From assembly GCA_023213315.1 (NCBI GenBank), contig JAKCPI010005233.1, forward strand, positions 48,961 through 112,960: a stretch of DNA of 64,000 nt, given 5' to 3'. Source of the DNA: Euborellia annulipes. Taxonomy: Eukaryota; Arthropoda; Insecta; Dermaptera; Anisolabididae. A model generated the notes under the pieces. That model was not told the origin of the DNA, did not search any database, and worked only from the letters and a program-made list of their open reading frames with translations. Below, one piece after another: positions 1-10,255 of the stretch. The position numbers and the translations under genes are program-made. Position 1 is the first letter of the stretch, and each line of letters starts with the position of its first letter.

Positions 1-827
1 CTCGTAAATAAATTAACATCATCTCTCTTAGTCTCTCATCTGTAAGCTCTCTAGGGAGGGCTGATCAGACCCAGCGAAGGTGTAGCCTACTTTTGGCTGA
101 TACATTTAACTGGTAGTATCTGTATCAGCCAAAAATATTCATTGGCTAAAGATCTGAATTAGAGAGATGATAATTATTTATTTATATTTTTTATGTTTTT
201 TGATAGGATTGATTAATTAATTGGAAATATTGTCTGTATGAACAAATAAGCTTGCATCTGTGAGTTTATCACTTGGTCTTTCTAAACTTTATGGTTTTTC
301 TCACCGCTAAGGTGCACTGCTACTACTGGTGCACTGGTAAATTATTTTTTTCATTTGAGGAAAGAATATATAAAATTAAATTATATTCTTAATTAGAGTG
401 AGGTTTCCAAAAATTTTTGTTTAGTTTAATTTTATTTACCAGTAATTCAATGAAATTCTTAAAACCTCAAATTGACCCCATCTTAGAGCTAAAGAGAGAG
501 CAAACAAATTTTTAGAATTTTGTCTGGTTTTTGATTTTAGTTTTTTTAAATATTTGTAAATTTTTGCCACGCGCACTTAAAAAGTTTCATCACCACGGGT
601 CTAGATGCAGGAAATGGATAAACAAATTTAACATTTTCATTCCATTGAAATAAAACATGAATGAAAATATTTCAAATTTCCTACACAATCCATTCATAGT
701 TAAATTAAATATTTATGTGAACTAATTAATAAAATATTAAAATACATATCCGGATCGGCTAACATTGTTTGAGAGTAAGAATATAAATAAAAATTATTTA
801 TTTTCAGTGTTGATGAATTGCGTAGGC
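1..827. other. Downstream semaphorin intron edge, no gene seen
   Basis: AT-rich DNA without an exon or recognisable element. One inverted pair, TTTTGGCTGATACA near 92-105 and TGTATCAGCCAAAA near 119-133, could form a hairpin. The same TTTTGGCTGATACA word recurs near 44073-44086 in another hairpin-rich patch, so it may belong to a decayed repeat. Confidence 0.4.
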
Positions 828-977
828 CAGCGGTTCCCAACCACTTTTCCCGTAAAAAAACCACTGAGGCCCAGTGTATATGTAAACTTATATATTGGCT
901 TATATAATTTTTATTTTTCCTTAGACGTCCGCGGCCCAGTTCCAAAAAGCCCGCGGCCCACGGGTTGAGGACCTCTG
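828..977. mobile_element. hAT-type MITE, 150 bp, with 8-bp target duplication
   Basis: Terminal inverted repeats: left begins CAGCGGTTCCCAACC, right ends GGGTTGAGGACCTCTG. This CAGxGGTTCxCAACC end is typical of widespread non-autonomous hAT elements. Flanking octamers GCGTAGGC (820-827) and GGGTAGGC (978-985) match at 7 of 8 positions, the length hAT transposases duplicate. The interior is too short to code for a transposase. Confidence 0.85.
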
Positions 978-985
978 GGGTAGGC

Positions 986-2186
986 AATTAGAAATATTTG
1001 CATTAGAATTTAATTTTATTTAATTATAAATATATATATTATTTTCTTTGTTTCCTATTTAATTTTACAAAATATTTTATCAAAATTTTTAAATTTTATT
1101 ATATATAGCCTATAACAAGTATTTATAAAATTTAAATATTTTATCAAAGATAAACGTGTCGTGCTCAAAGTAGATTGGTTATTTACAATCAATCGCGAAT
1201 GGATTGATATTCACCGATAGTGATCTAAAATAAGCCCACGCTGTTTGTGGTGTTCAGGCTTTTTTTATTTTGTTTTGATCGGTGTGGGTTTTCGATTTTT
1301 CCCCACCATTGACCCTGATGGACTTTTGATTTAGTCCTGGGCCGATATTAATTGTTTCAACTCGGATTCATTCCAACTTGGTGAGTGGCCAATTTGGTCT
1401 TTGATTGGAGATCAACTGTGATTTATCGAAATTAGAGAAAATATCAATCCATATCAATGAATTAGGTTTGCAAATGGAAAAAACTCATTCCGAATATTCC
1501 ATTTAATATGCGAATTTAGAGAAATTAATGAATTACGTCAAATTTCTAATATTCGTAAAAAAAAGTTTTTACTGAATATATAGAAAGAAATTCATATTAC
1601 TTTTAATATTTTATCGTAGATGAAAATAATGTTCATAAGAATTAAATACTGTATTCAATTTAATTATAGGCCTAATATACGAGGATTGTATCAATTTTGA
1701 CAATTATTTTTAGCATTTTCTCAATAATTTTTTTTTTTTTTAAATTTTATTCTCAAGAAATTTATTAGAAATATATAAAATTTAGGGAAGGAATTCAAGG
1801 GGGCAAGGGAGCGAAGTGGTTACGCATGTTTTTCCCGATAAGATGGCGTAGTGTGTCATAAAATGTATGTCCTAAAATCTAGTAATTCAAAAATTTGCCA
1901 AGAGATGTCAGAATGGTAGCTAATAATATTTAATGCATTTCGTTGATTTTCATTGATCTTTTAACAATAAATACTTTGTAAATGTTATTATATATTATGT
2001 ATCTTTTATAAAAGCATAAAAATATATAAATATAGGCCAGATATAGGCTAATACTATATGGGAGGAATATTAATTTTTGAAAATCACAAATGTGGAAAGG
2101 AAATAGCAGTGAACAGAGAAAATATTTTTAACAGAGGCGCCTTTTTTTCTGGACCAGTATATTCAAAGGTAGCTCTAGCGTTCCCT
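986..2186. other. AT-rich intronic DNA, nothing recognised
   Basis: Mostly A/T-homopolymeric sequence. A moderately GC-richer stretch at 1140-1440 has no open frame with splice sites and no recognised repeat end. Confidence 0.4.
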
Positions 2187-2254
2187 TAATTTTGAAGCAA
2201 ATAATATCTAATAACAAGATTTGGGTTAATTGCGAGAAATGATGATCCACTTAC

Positions 2255-2362
2255 ATAGATGACCCAGTCTTTGGGGCTGTGAGCGTTGGTACCACACATA
2301 TAGAGACGGGTGCCATCACCCATGGGCTGGATAACTCGGATGTGGTTGCGACAGTCGAACAG
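2255..2362 (-). CDS. Sema2a: Semaphorin sema-domain exon (class-2 semaphorin-like), internal, 36 codons
   Basis: On the minus strand a strong acceptor (TTTTCTGTTGCAG, just above 2362) is followed by 108 bases of open frame and then a consensus donor (GTAAGTGG, just below 2255). The 36 encoded residues start LFDCRNHIRVIQPMGDG and continue to LYMCGTNAHSPKDWVIY. The C-x-N-[HY]-I-R-V motif followed by [LF]-x-[VM]-CGTNA is diagnostic of the semaphorin sema beta-propeller, where the two cysteines join conserved disulfides. The QPMGDG and SPKDWVIY wording matches, from memory, secreted invertebrate class-2 semaphorins, which are axon-guidance ligands for plexins. The exon is phase 0 at both ends and joins in frame to the exon at 36308-36370. 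The next exon (expected to begin near NLTHLPR in this family) was not found between 1 and 2254. The family call is firm; the class-2 assignment is inference. Confidence 0.9.
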
Positions 2363-2724
2363 CTGCAACAGAAAACATATGTCAATAGCTACCCTCAGTG
2401 AATCCCAATCAAGATACAGACAACTGCTTAACAAAGCCATCCATCTCTAAGGGGCGTTGCGTTTTGGCCCTTCAATTAGATATTAAATTAAATAAGTGAA
2501 TTTGAGGATGTTAAGAAGGCGTCAATCTCTTTTGTTTAAAAAGAACAAAATTGCAACATCTAGCCGATTTTGCCTTTTATTACTAAGGGATCACCTGTAT
2601 TGTATTGTAATAAAAGGACGGGGATCATATTTTTCTTGGCTATTCTAAGAAAAAAACGCGGATGATAAGTTATATATTTCTCAAATCAATTTATTAATCA
2701 ACTCAGAGTCGAAAAAAGAAGGTA

Positions 2725-2937
2725 CAGTGGGCGCCACAAGTGCCTGATCTGCTCGAAAGTAGAGCTTTGAGCTTAGGCAACCAAAATTCTTAGTTTTCGG
2801 CAATGCTATCTTAAAAGTAGCTTTTACTTTTCAATTGTATTAAAAAAAGATGATTTATTTATTTTAAAAATATTGGTTTGCTTGACTAAGCTTAAAACTC
2901 CGCTCTCGAGTAGATCAGGGACTTGTGGCGCCCACTG
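2725..2937. mobile_element. Tc1/mariner-like MITE, 213 bp
   Basis: Long terminal inverted repeats: left begins CAGTGGGCGCCACAAGT, right ends ACTTGTGGCGCCCACTG, with similarity continuing about 17 bases further inward (GCCTGATCTGCTCGA on the left against TCGAGTAGATCAGGG on the right). A TA dinucleotide lies directly on each side (2723-2724 and 2938-2939), the duplication expected of Tc1/mariner elements, whose ends usually begin CAGT. There is no transposase. It abuts a tRNA-like unit at 2938-3022. Confidence 0.85.
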
Positions 2938-3022
2938 TACCGCCGGGAGTCGAACACGGATCTGCCGATTTGTACTCAGCATGCCCGACCTACGACTAGA
3001 ACATAGCACAGCATTCGGCTAT
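2938..3022 (-). repeat. tRNA-like SINE head (decayed)
   Basis: Read on the minus strand it starts AGCCGAATGCTGTGCTATG and contains a weak A box (near TAGTCGTAGG) and a good B box, GTGTTCGACTCCCGG. It is homologous to the better-preserved tRNA-like units at 34820-35220 and 35436-35530, which share the flank AATGCCGTGCTGTGG. The A-box region is mutated, so pol III activity is unlikely. Confidence 0.65.
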
Positions 3023-3530
3023 CATAATTAATATTATTTATAAGTATTGACTAAACGACCATCTATATGACATATTTCATTTACGAATGAAATCCCGTTT
3101 CCTATTAAGATGACAATTGTACAATGTTTCTGATCGAGGAAAAATTAGAAATATTGTAATTATTAAGGCCCGGCTATGCTGTAAAAAGAAATTTTTATCG
3201 GATTTTCAAAAATCTTCGGGTGTTTCTAACACACCATAAACTGTATTTTTTAATCAAACACCTGTTGAGCCTAGTTGATAAATGCCTATCATGTTAATTG
3301 TGTTCAGTTTAGATAAATATAAATAATAAATAAGCGTGAACAGAAACACGGATTGATTGTTCTCTATATTTTAAATAAATGTTTTTTCATGGATTAGCCT
3401 ATATGCAGTTTTGTTTAGTTAACTTTGGATATGCAAATATACATTTTTCTTTAAGAACTTTTGCTGAAATTAAAATTTTTGGTGATTGATCTTAGTTTAT
3501 TTTAGACACCAATTAATAATTCAAATTAAA

Positions 3531-3563
3531 CGTTTCGACCACGATTTCTGCAGCCTTCATCAG
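3531..3563 (-). ncRNA. Hammerhead ribozyme-like motif
   Basis: Minus strand: CTGATGA, a hairpin (GGCTGC, loop, CGTGGTC, about 6 pairs with several G-U), then GAAACG. This matches the conserved hammerhead core CUGANGA / stem II / GAAA. Outside the core, AGACA upstream and TGTCT downstream (3512-3516 on plus) are complementary and could be stem I. Same type as 35694-35726. Stem III and the cleavage triplet are not clearly placed, so activity is uncertain. Confidence 0.6.
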
Positions 3564-3845
3564 GCTGTCTTATTAATTACTAACTAAAATAATGCACGAT
3601 TAATGCCAAAAATATCTTTTATCTTTAATAATAATTGATTATAATCTATATATAATATATTGATATTAGCCTTTTAGAAACTAAAAACGAAGAGACACGA
3701 GTCTCGAACTTATCGATTTGGACTCACTTTAATTTTTATATAATATTAGCTTTTTCTAAAGTCTTCTTATTGAATTTGAAATTTATAAAAGGCGCAGTCA
3801 ATCGGAAAAGTTTGGGAAGAAATTTTTTTAATGCCTGTCTGAAAT

Positions 3846-4192
3846 TTTTTTCAACAGTATATATTTATCATTAATGTGCTTATTAAAGATTTTGTGGTTT
3901 GTATTATTATTATGGAAGTTTTTGAATTACAGACCACATTTTTGTATTAATTATTTATTAAAAATATACAACGCTTCGATTGCTTATTCTGGAGTCGTTT
4001 TCAAGTACTGTACATTTGCTCCGACTCAAGTGAGCTAACCTCTAAGGGAACGTTACATGTGTTTTATATACGACGTCAGTGCCATCTACAGTCATTCCTA
4101 TGAAGTTAGATACAAATTTTCGCGCCATCTGCACTCATTCCCATGAAATTAGACGCAATCATCAAAGCAAGTGTTTATATTAAAAGCATGAG
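3846..4192 (+). repeat. Copy of the GACCACA foldback family (half copy)
   Basis: Closely matches the reverse complement of 61935-62290: shared words include TTTTGTGGTTTGTATTATTA, GACCACATTTTTGT, TTATTTATTAAAAATATA, ACTGTACATTTG and GCATGAG-like ends. It contains a degenerate hammerhead-like motif at 3972-4005 on the minus strand (CTTGAAAACGACTCC, loop, GCAATCGAAGCG). In the other copy both arms of a foldback are present; here only one arm is evident. Confidence 0.7.
3972..4005 (-). ncRNA. Degenerate hammerhead-like motif
   Basis: Minus strand CTTGAAAACGACTCC ... GCAATCGAAGCG. The layout (CTGANGA-like block, stem, loop AGAATAA, stem, GAAACG-like block) matches the copies at 61845-61877 and 62136-62169, but core positions are mutated (CTTGAAA for CTGANGA, GAAGCG for GAAACG), so it is probably dead. 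Confidence 0.4.
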
Positions 4193-5034
4193 ATGAAGTA
4201 TATATGTAGTAGACTTATACTGTAGCAACATGAGAGCTTAATATATGTATATACCATATAATAGTGATTATAGGCTATTTCATTGGCAATAGAAAACCAA
4301 AATGATACTTCATTTATCATTTAAACAAAATCAAAAGCACTCTTATTCCCTTTAAAGATTTAAGGGTATTTTGCAATCGACAGCATCTGATTGGCTGAGA
4401 CTTGTGCGATTTATGATATCGTAAAATATTGTATGCCATAATATCAGAAAAAAATCGGAAATAAAACTTTTAATGAGTTATTGAAAGCATTATAATCTTA
4501 TCAAGTTTAATTAACCTTGTTACTCGAAAGATAAATTAAATGGTCGAATGGATAAATATATTCTGGTGAACTGTAAATGATTTACACGAGATGCAGACTT
4601 AAAACGAGCTAATCTAGCATGAATCGAAGCAAGTGCGCAAAGGGAGATAGGGAGAGTGGAATGAGGAAAGCACCCAGGCGAAACGATTGAGGAGTGACTC
4701 TCTCTTCTCTTCTCTCTCCTCTCCTCTCTTCAGGGCTCTCTTCTATCTCTTTACTCTTCTTTGCAATCCTCTTTGGTCCACGACAAACTTATGGCTTGAT
4801 CTGCCAAATAAAGTGTCGCCGAAAAGGTGTTCCACTCCCCGAATCTCGGATCCATAGGGAATTTTATCGCAACATACTAAAAACAATCGATACTTGAAAA
4901 TTTTCACGAATTATACATAAAAAAATTAACAATTATTTAAAACATATTTTAGAAAAGCTGAATGTAGTTTTGAGGATGCAGTCAAGGTTTTCAAGGTTTG
5001 CTCGAAATAATCAACAATTTCAAAAAAGTTCCCG
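4193..5034. other. AT-rich intron, nothing recognised
   Basis: No exon or element end was seen. A pyrimidine-rich CTCTCTTCTC stretch lies near 4697-4760. The open frame over it (4694-4897) has biased, low-complexity composition and no splice context. Confidence 0.4.
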
Positions 5035-5162
5035 CCAAAGAGTACTAGTACTTTCCTAAGTATTTTTCAAGTTTTTTGTTTCGATTTTCTCAAAATTCGT
5101 TCTAACAATTTTTATTAAAATTCATAAATCAAGTCAATCTTTATCTAATTTTTTATTTCAAT

Positions 5163-5199
5163 CGTCGACGTTTCGGACGCAAATCGCGTCCTTCCTCAG
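5163..5199 (-). ncRNA. Hammerhead ribozyme motif, intact core
   Basis: Minus strand in order: CTGAGGA (matches CUGANGA), A, GGACGC, loop GATTT, GCGTCC, GAAA, CGTCGACG. Stem II is six perfect Watson-Crick pairs. The bases after GAAA are a self-complementary octamer, as in the short palindromic stem III of dimer-type hammerheads reported for Penelope-like elements (established knowledge). A standalone cleavage triplet is not obvious, so cis-cleavage may need a dimer or may be lost. Confidence 0.8.
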
Positions 5200-5538
5200 G
5201 ACCTATGAGACAAATATGATGAATAATGGAAATTGGCAAAAGTTTTTAAAAACGTTTTTAAAAATAATAAAGCTGGGTCAATTTTTTTTAACAATATAAA
5301 TTCACACTTTAACAATGTGTAATCATTTGAAACTGTATATATTTAATGGCATTCATCGACGCCTCTCTCAGTGAATGTATTAATACCAGTATATCTATCT
5401 TTTAATTATATAAAGGATATAGGTTCTTAAATTTTTAAATAGATTATTTTATACTATCAATTGTAAGTTTTTAAAAAATGTATTTACACTTTTTTCGATT
5501 TTCATTATGCATCATAATTGTCTCATTGATCATAGGTC

Positions 5539-5575
5539 CTGAGGAAGGACGATACTTGCGTCCGAAACGTCGACG
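5539..5575 (+). ncRNA. Hammerhead ribozyme motif, intact core
   Basis: CTGAGGA, A, GGACG (547-551), loop ATACTTG, CGTCC (559-563), GAAA, CGTCGACG. Core nucleotides are complete and stem II has five Watson-Crick pairs. It is the mirror partner of the motif at 5163-5199, and both lie in the arms of the same foldback. Confidence 0.78.
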
Positions 5576-5934
5576 ATTGAAATAAAAGATTGACTTAAAA
5601 TTGTTAGTCTAATTTGATTCCTGGCTGCCATCCAGCTCATATTTATCAATTAAACAGCCACTACCTAATATATCAATTAATTTTTAGATGATCTTTAAAA
5701 TGTATATTCTCATTTTGCCCTCAAAATGAAGCACACATAGAAGAAATAATTTCCATGGTGACAAAATATAAATATTTTTCTATGTTTATAAATTTTACAT
5801 CTTGAATTCTAATATATCGGTGGAAACTAAATATATGTCGACACAAAAATCTGGTGTGATAAGCACAGAACACAACTTTCAACTACCGAAGGTAAGAGAA
5901 AGTTGTGCTGTGCGATCAGTCACAGCAGATTTTT

Positions 5935-7071
5935 AAATTTCCTATCGTTTTAATAGTTTTCGTTTATTAATTAATATATTGAAATGAATAATTATTATAC
6001 TGTCAAATAAATTATTTTGCATAATATTAGTTAATGGAGATCATAAACTGATGTAATAAATTTCTAGTGTTTAAATTAATTGAAAATGACTTTACTCTTA
6101 TTTGCAGACACACCTGGTCATCTGACTGGTTGTCTATTTTATAATTAAATTCTGATTTATATAGACCATAAGTCTATTTTCGTCATTTGTCCTGGGAATT
6201 TTATTTCAACCCTAGTGAAAATTTTCGGCAGGGGATCCTCGTTTCCATAGATACAACAACCAGGGGTGTAAATCCTATAAAATGTTAAAACCCCAATCCT
6301 AAGCCAATGGGTGATATTTTATAGTATTATTGAATTTTTTATATATTGATAGAAATAAAATTTCATGTCAAAACATAAAAATAGCGTAGTCTATATTTTA
6401 ATTTCGGTCTAGTCAAATTATGATAATCTATGAATCATGCTAACTACTCCAAGGATCATACTACCAATATCCTTATTAGAAATTATAATGTCGAATTAAA
6501 TCCTGGCTTGCACATATTAGCATATTACTGTCTGCTGTTGACATGCTTAATGGCATATAAATGGTTGATTCAAATTGCCTATTTAGAGTTAACGCATGAG
6601 TAGCGTTCTTATTTCTTACCTCTGTGCCTTGCTCGATTCTCATCAACAGCCAACAGTTATTAACATCTTTAATTAAATATTTTCTATCTCATTGAAGGTA
6701 CAAGAGCAGTAACTAACTCGTAGTAATGATGTAAATAAGATGGAATAATATTTACATATTGGGATAAAATCTTGAAATAAAGGAACCGGAGAAAAATAAC
6801 ACTCCAAGTCATATAAAAAAAAAATCAATTAGAATCTTAATAAAGGGGAAGCTAAAAAAAAATCTACGCGACTTCTTAATAATGAAACAGAAAAACGAGA
6901 AACTTGAGGGGATGAAATAAAAACAAGATTTAATTTTTTCTTATCAACCTTGATTCATTTGAATGACTGGCAGACCCAGAATTTCCACTTTGTGGCGTAG
7001 GCGAAGATCGAAATTTGTGGAGCAGGGGAGGGAAGAGAATGCCTTTTTCATTCTCCAAATGAATTTAAATA
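5935..7071. other. Intronic AT-rich DNA, nothing firmly recognised
   Basis: Unique-looking sequence without splice-bounded open frames. The 6963-7187 frame overlaps a pogo-like MITE and has no coding support. Confidence 0.35.
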
Positions 7072-7345
7072 CAGTCATATCTCGCAGAGTTCGGATAATC
7101 GGTTCCAAGCAGGAAGAAATAAAATTATTATTAATTTTTTGTTTTCGAATCTTTAGAAAAAGGTTTGCCCCTCCCCCTTGGCTCTAGTCTTGTATAAAAC
7201 TAGGACCTAAATAATAAATAAACATAAATTATCAATTTTTTATAAAATTTTTAAAAGGTTTTAAAAATTTTTATTTTTAGTTTTTTGGAAAATTTAAAAC
7301 CGTGAAATTGGACTAATCGAAGCCGGACTATTCGAGGTATTCCTG
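7072..7345. mobile_element. pogo/Tigger-like MITE, 274 bp
   Basis: Left end CAGTCATATCTCG...GTTCGGATAATCGG; right end CCGGACTATTCGAGGTATTCCTG. The ends are imperfect inverted repeats of the CAGxxATACCTCGxxxAxT.CGGA type used by pogo/Tigger elements. TA lies on both sides (7070-7071 and 7346-7347). There is no transposase ORF. Confidence 0.75.
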
Positions 7346-9039
7346 TATTATTAATATATAATTTTTGTATTATTTACATTTAAAATACAAATATACTGTA
7401 TATGTAAGGTCTTATAAGAAAAAGGAGCTCAGTAGAATCATTCAAGGGGACAGGGAAGAGCTTTGGCCTTCCTAAGACATTTCTTTTCAATTTTATCTGA
7501 TTCCAATTAAAATATTTTCAAATATAAATAAAAAATGATGATAAATAGATTCTTTAGTTTGTTACAACAAAGAAATTTTTTCAAGAAAAAAATTTTAACC
7601 CCTCCTCAAGAAAAAATAATTAAAAAAAAAAAATGTCCCCGAACCAAAAAAAATTAAGAAAGAGTTTGCCTTCCCCCCAATCAAGAGTTGAAATGACCTT
7701 TCTATGGGGGGAGGGGGAGCCCAAACTACTCTGTCTCAACCCCCCCCCCCATATTAACAAAGTCTACAAACAGATAAAAAGATGAAAAGTGAAATAAAAG
7801 TTAGACCCACATAAAAATATATATTTTATGTTCATTTAATTTTATTTGCTGGAAGGTAGGCAACCGTAATGCCTTCTGAACAATAGAGACCATCCTTGCG
7901 CAGTTGTTTATCTTAAAGAGTCGAGGATTAGAATAATAAAAGTTAACATCACTGCATAAATTATAAATGATCATGAATTATAAATATTATATATATTTTA
8001 ATTTTTAACAAGTTCAATATATATTAATCAGAAGAATTAAAAAAATAAAATAAAATATCACAAGTTATTTATCATTACTCTCCCTGGGATGATCTTCGAG
8101 GGAGAGTTCGCTAATTTCAAGTAGAATAAATACTTTCCACTTTAGCGAACAGTGATTTGTGTTGAGAAGTAAAGATAATATTGACTTTTCAGTTTAAATT
8201 GTCCTCTTTCCTTTGTGTAGTTTGCTTCTTTAATTTAATTTTTTTTTCCAATTGAATTATAAATAAAATATATATATATATATATATATTTATATAACCC
8301 TTTTAATTAATATTTAAGCTTTGTCAATTCAATTAAAAATTATATGACCAAAAAATAAATGAATATATAAAAACACAATATGACTAATGGTCTCATAATA
8401 TTAATTAATGAATTCTATTAAAATATTTACAAAAAAATGTTATATTGAAAATCTTTTGACTTCACTCCTTGTGAAATGACCGTAATCATGTTATTGAAAT
8501 TTTCAAAATTCTTTTGAGTGGGAAGAGCATAGATAGAGAAATTTTGTACTTGTAGCATAACTAGGACATAACTGAAGTGATTAAAACTATAAAACGCTTT
8601 GCGTATTCAAATCTCCAACAAATGATGTCTGATAATCTTTTTATTATCACTATTTTCATTTAATAAATGTAATATTTTGATTTAGAGCCTTTAAACTTCT
8701 CGTTTTAGACGTTTTCAATTGACTATTAAAATCGACTAAACAGCTTTTAATTTCAATCAATGTGGGGTGGGTTAAAAATATTGGAAGTCAAGAGACAAAG
8801 GGCGTCAGCTATTCACATCCAATCCTACCACTTAAAGGGCTCTAAATGGAATATTATACAATATATGTTAGATCTTATTGCATTTTCGTGCTAATGAAAT
8901 ATCTACCAGTATAACAAATATTATATGAATGGAGTGGAGCTTTAAATATGATCTACTTCAAGCACCAAGAGTGTGACATGGCTTATTGCACACTTTCAAG
9001 ATCAATAAAAAAATATTATACAAAATTTGCTAGCCCACC
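7346..9039. other. AT-rich intron with poly-G/C tracts and a TA microsatellite
   Basis: A (TA)n run lies at about 8269-8289, and G-rich and C-rich low-complexity tracts at 7705-7752. An inverted GGGAGAG / CTCTCCC pair surrounds 8090-8106. No exon or element boundary was recognised. Confidence 0.4.
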
Positions 9040-9091
9040 AGCTAGTGGTTCTCTCCTAACTTTTCTATGGAGTACAAGAGTAAAGTGGGAC

Positions 9092-9334
9092 CAAGGGCGG
9101 ATACAAGGGGGGGGGGTAAAGGGGGTAATTACCCCCTCCGAGATTTGAAAAAAATTCTTTTTTATTTTTAATGTAAAATTTTAAAAATTAATACTTAAAA
9201 ATTTGATTTATATTTATATTCTGGCAAACAAGTACAGAATGCGCTTTTAAATTGCCGAAATTAAGAAAAAATTGTGTGCTGTGCGACCAGTCACACCAGA
9301 TTACCCCCGAGAAATACCTCTGGATCCGCCACTG
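9092..9334 (+). mobile_element. hAT MITE of the CAAGGGCGGAT family, 243 bp, 8-bp TSD
   Basis: Left end CCAAGGGCGGATACA, right end TGGATCCGCCACTG. Perfect octamer duplication AGTGGGAC at 9084-9091 and 9335-9342. The interior has a run of G/C and, near 9273-9306, GTGCTGTGCGACCAGTCACACCAGATTACC, written here in two parts: GTGCTGTGCGACC and AGTCACACCAGATTACC. This is half of the hairpin of the unrelated TCTGG family. Sister copies are 22712-22964 and 48803-49077. Confidence 0.9.
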
Positions 9335-9445
9335 AGTGGGACTTTACAAATTTGGTTGGGAATATGAGAATTGAATATTCATTGCAAAGAACATCTAAAA
9401 ACTAATTGATTTTCAAAATCGTTAGAGTGAATTTAAAGGAAAAAA

Positions 9446-10014
9446 TCTGGTGTGACTGGTTGCTCAACACACAACTTTCTTTTAACAAGTTGTTTTCTGT
9501 GCTTGTCACACCAGATTTTTTTGTGTCAACATATATTTAGTTTCCGACAGTGCGGTGAATTCAAGATGTAAAATTTATGGGAAAATACTTATATTTTGTT
9601 ACCATAGCAACTATCTTTTGTAAAGTGTCCTTCATAAAATTTCAAGAGCAAAATGAGAATATACATTTTAAAGAGAATCTAAAAAATAATTGATTTATGA
9701 ATTTTAATCAAAATCGTTGGAGCGAATTTTGAGAAAATCGAAAAAAACTGAAAATGTACTTCAGTAAAATACTAGTATTCTTTAAACAAATTTTGTTCAA
9801 AAGCTTCGTGTCACGTCTCAGTGACACCTACCTATCTTAAATATAAAATTTCAACCTCCTAGCTCTTGTTGTTCTTGAGATATTTTGTTCACGGACAGGA
9901 CCCGCTTTTTTGAACTCACGGGACCTCAAAAAGTGTATATCCATCAAAATCAAATTCGGCATGAATCAAATACTTTCTTTCAATATATTAACATATATAG
10001 GTAAGAGAATATAG
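9446..10014 (+). mobile_element. TCTGG-hairpin element, near full length, inside another copy
   Basis: Starts TCTGGTGTGACTGG after AAAAAA. The hairpin's second arm is GTCACACCAGATTTTT at 9505-9521. The standard core follows, with GTTACCATAGCAAC, AAAGAGAATCTAAAAAATAA and AAATACTTTCTTTCAATATA. It ends ATATATAGGTAAGAGAAT. The outer copy resumes immediately after, so the insertion is directly observable. Confidence 0.85.
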
Positions 10015-10255
10015 AAAACTCAAAAAGTAAATCGATAAAGTATTAGTATTTAAATAAATTAAAAAGGCTGGTGTCGTGTTGCATACCAGGAGGATGTTAT
10101 TGCAACTTGAACTCATATTTGAATCTTGTAGGTTTGCAAGACTGTATTTAGTGCAGACTATTTAGCAGGACCGACTTGAGCCTCGAACTGTGTATTTCCA
10201 TCAAAATCTCGACATTGAATTTGATACGATCTTACTAAGAGAAAAAAATTAAAAC

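Larger units (their letters stand above)
5134..5671. mobile_element. Foldback element with two facing hammerhead-like motifs
   Basis: Inverted arms begin GTCAATCTTT...TTTCAATCGTCGACG on the left and end CGTCGACGATTGAAA...GATTGACTT on the right, followed by a right-only tail to about 5671. Each arm carries a hammerhead motif pointing toward the outside (5163-5199 minus, 5539-5575 plus). It splits a TCTGG element; the flanks share ATCAA (5129-5133 and 5672-5676), a possible short duplication. The composition fits decayed terminal regions of a Penelope-like element, which are known to carry hammerheads. No reverse transcriptase is present. Confidence 0.75.
5035..5934 (-). mobile_element. TCTGG-hairpin element, interrupted by a ribozyme foldback
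   Basis: Two segments, 5035-5133 and 5672-5934, together read as one minus-strand copy of the family. The first ends ...AAAATTCATAAATCAA and the second resumes TATCAATTAATTTTTAGATG, as in uninterrupted copies. The terminal hairpin is at 5848-5934 (TCTGCTGTGACTG... on minus, flanked by AAAAA). The 3' portion is missing. The insertion 5134-5671 is therefore younger than this copy. Confidence 0.8.
9040..10255 (+). mobile_element. Outer TCTGG-hairpin element, broken by two insertions
   Basis: Fragments 9040-9091, 9335-9440 and about 10015-10255 align in order with a standard copy: TATGGAGTACAAGAGTAAAG, then AAACTAATTGATTTTC...AAATCGTTAGAGTG, then GAAAACTCAAAAAGTA...GTATTTCCATCAAAATCTCG. The gaps hold a hAT MITE (9092-9334) and an inner TCTGG element (9446-10014). 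The 5' hairpin is missing. Confidence 0.7.
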
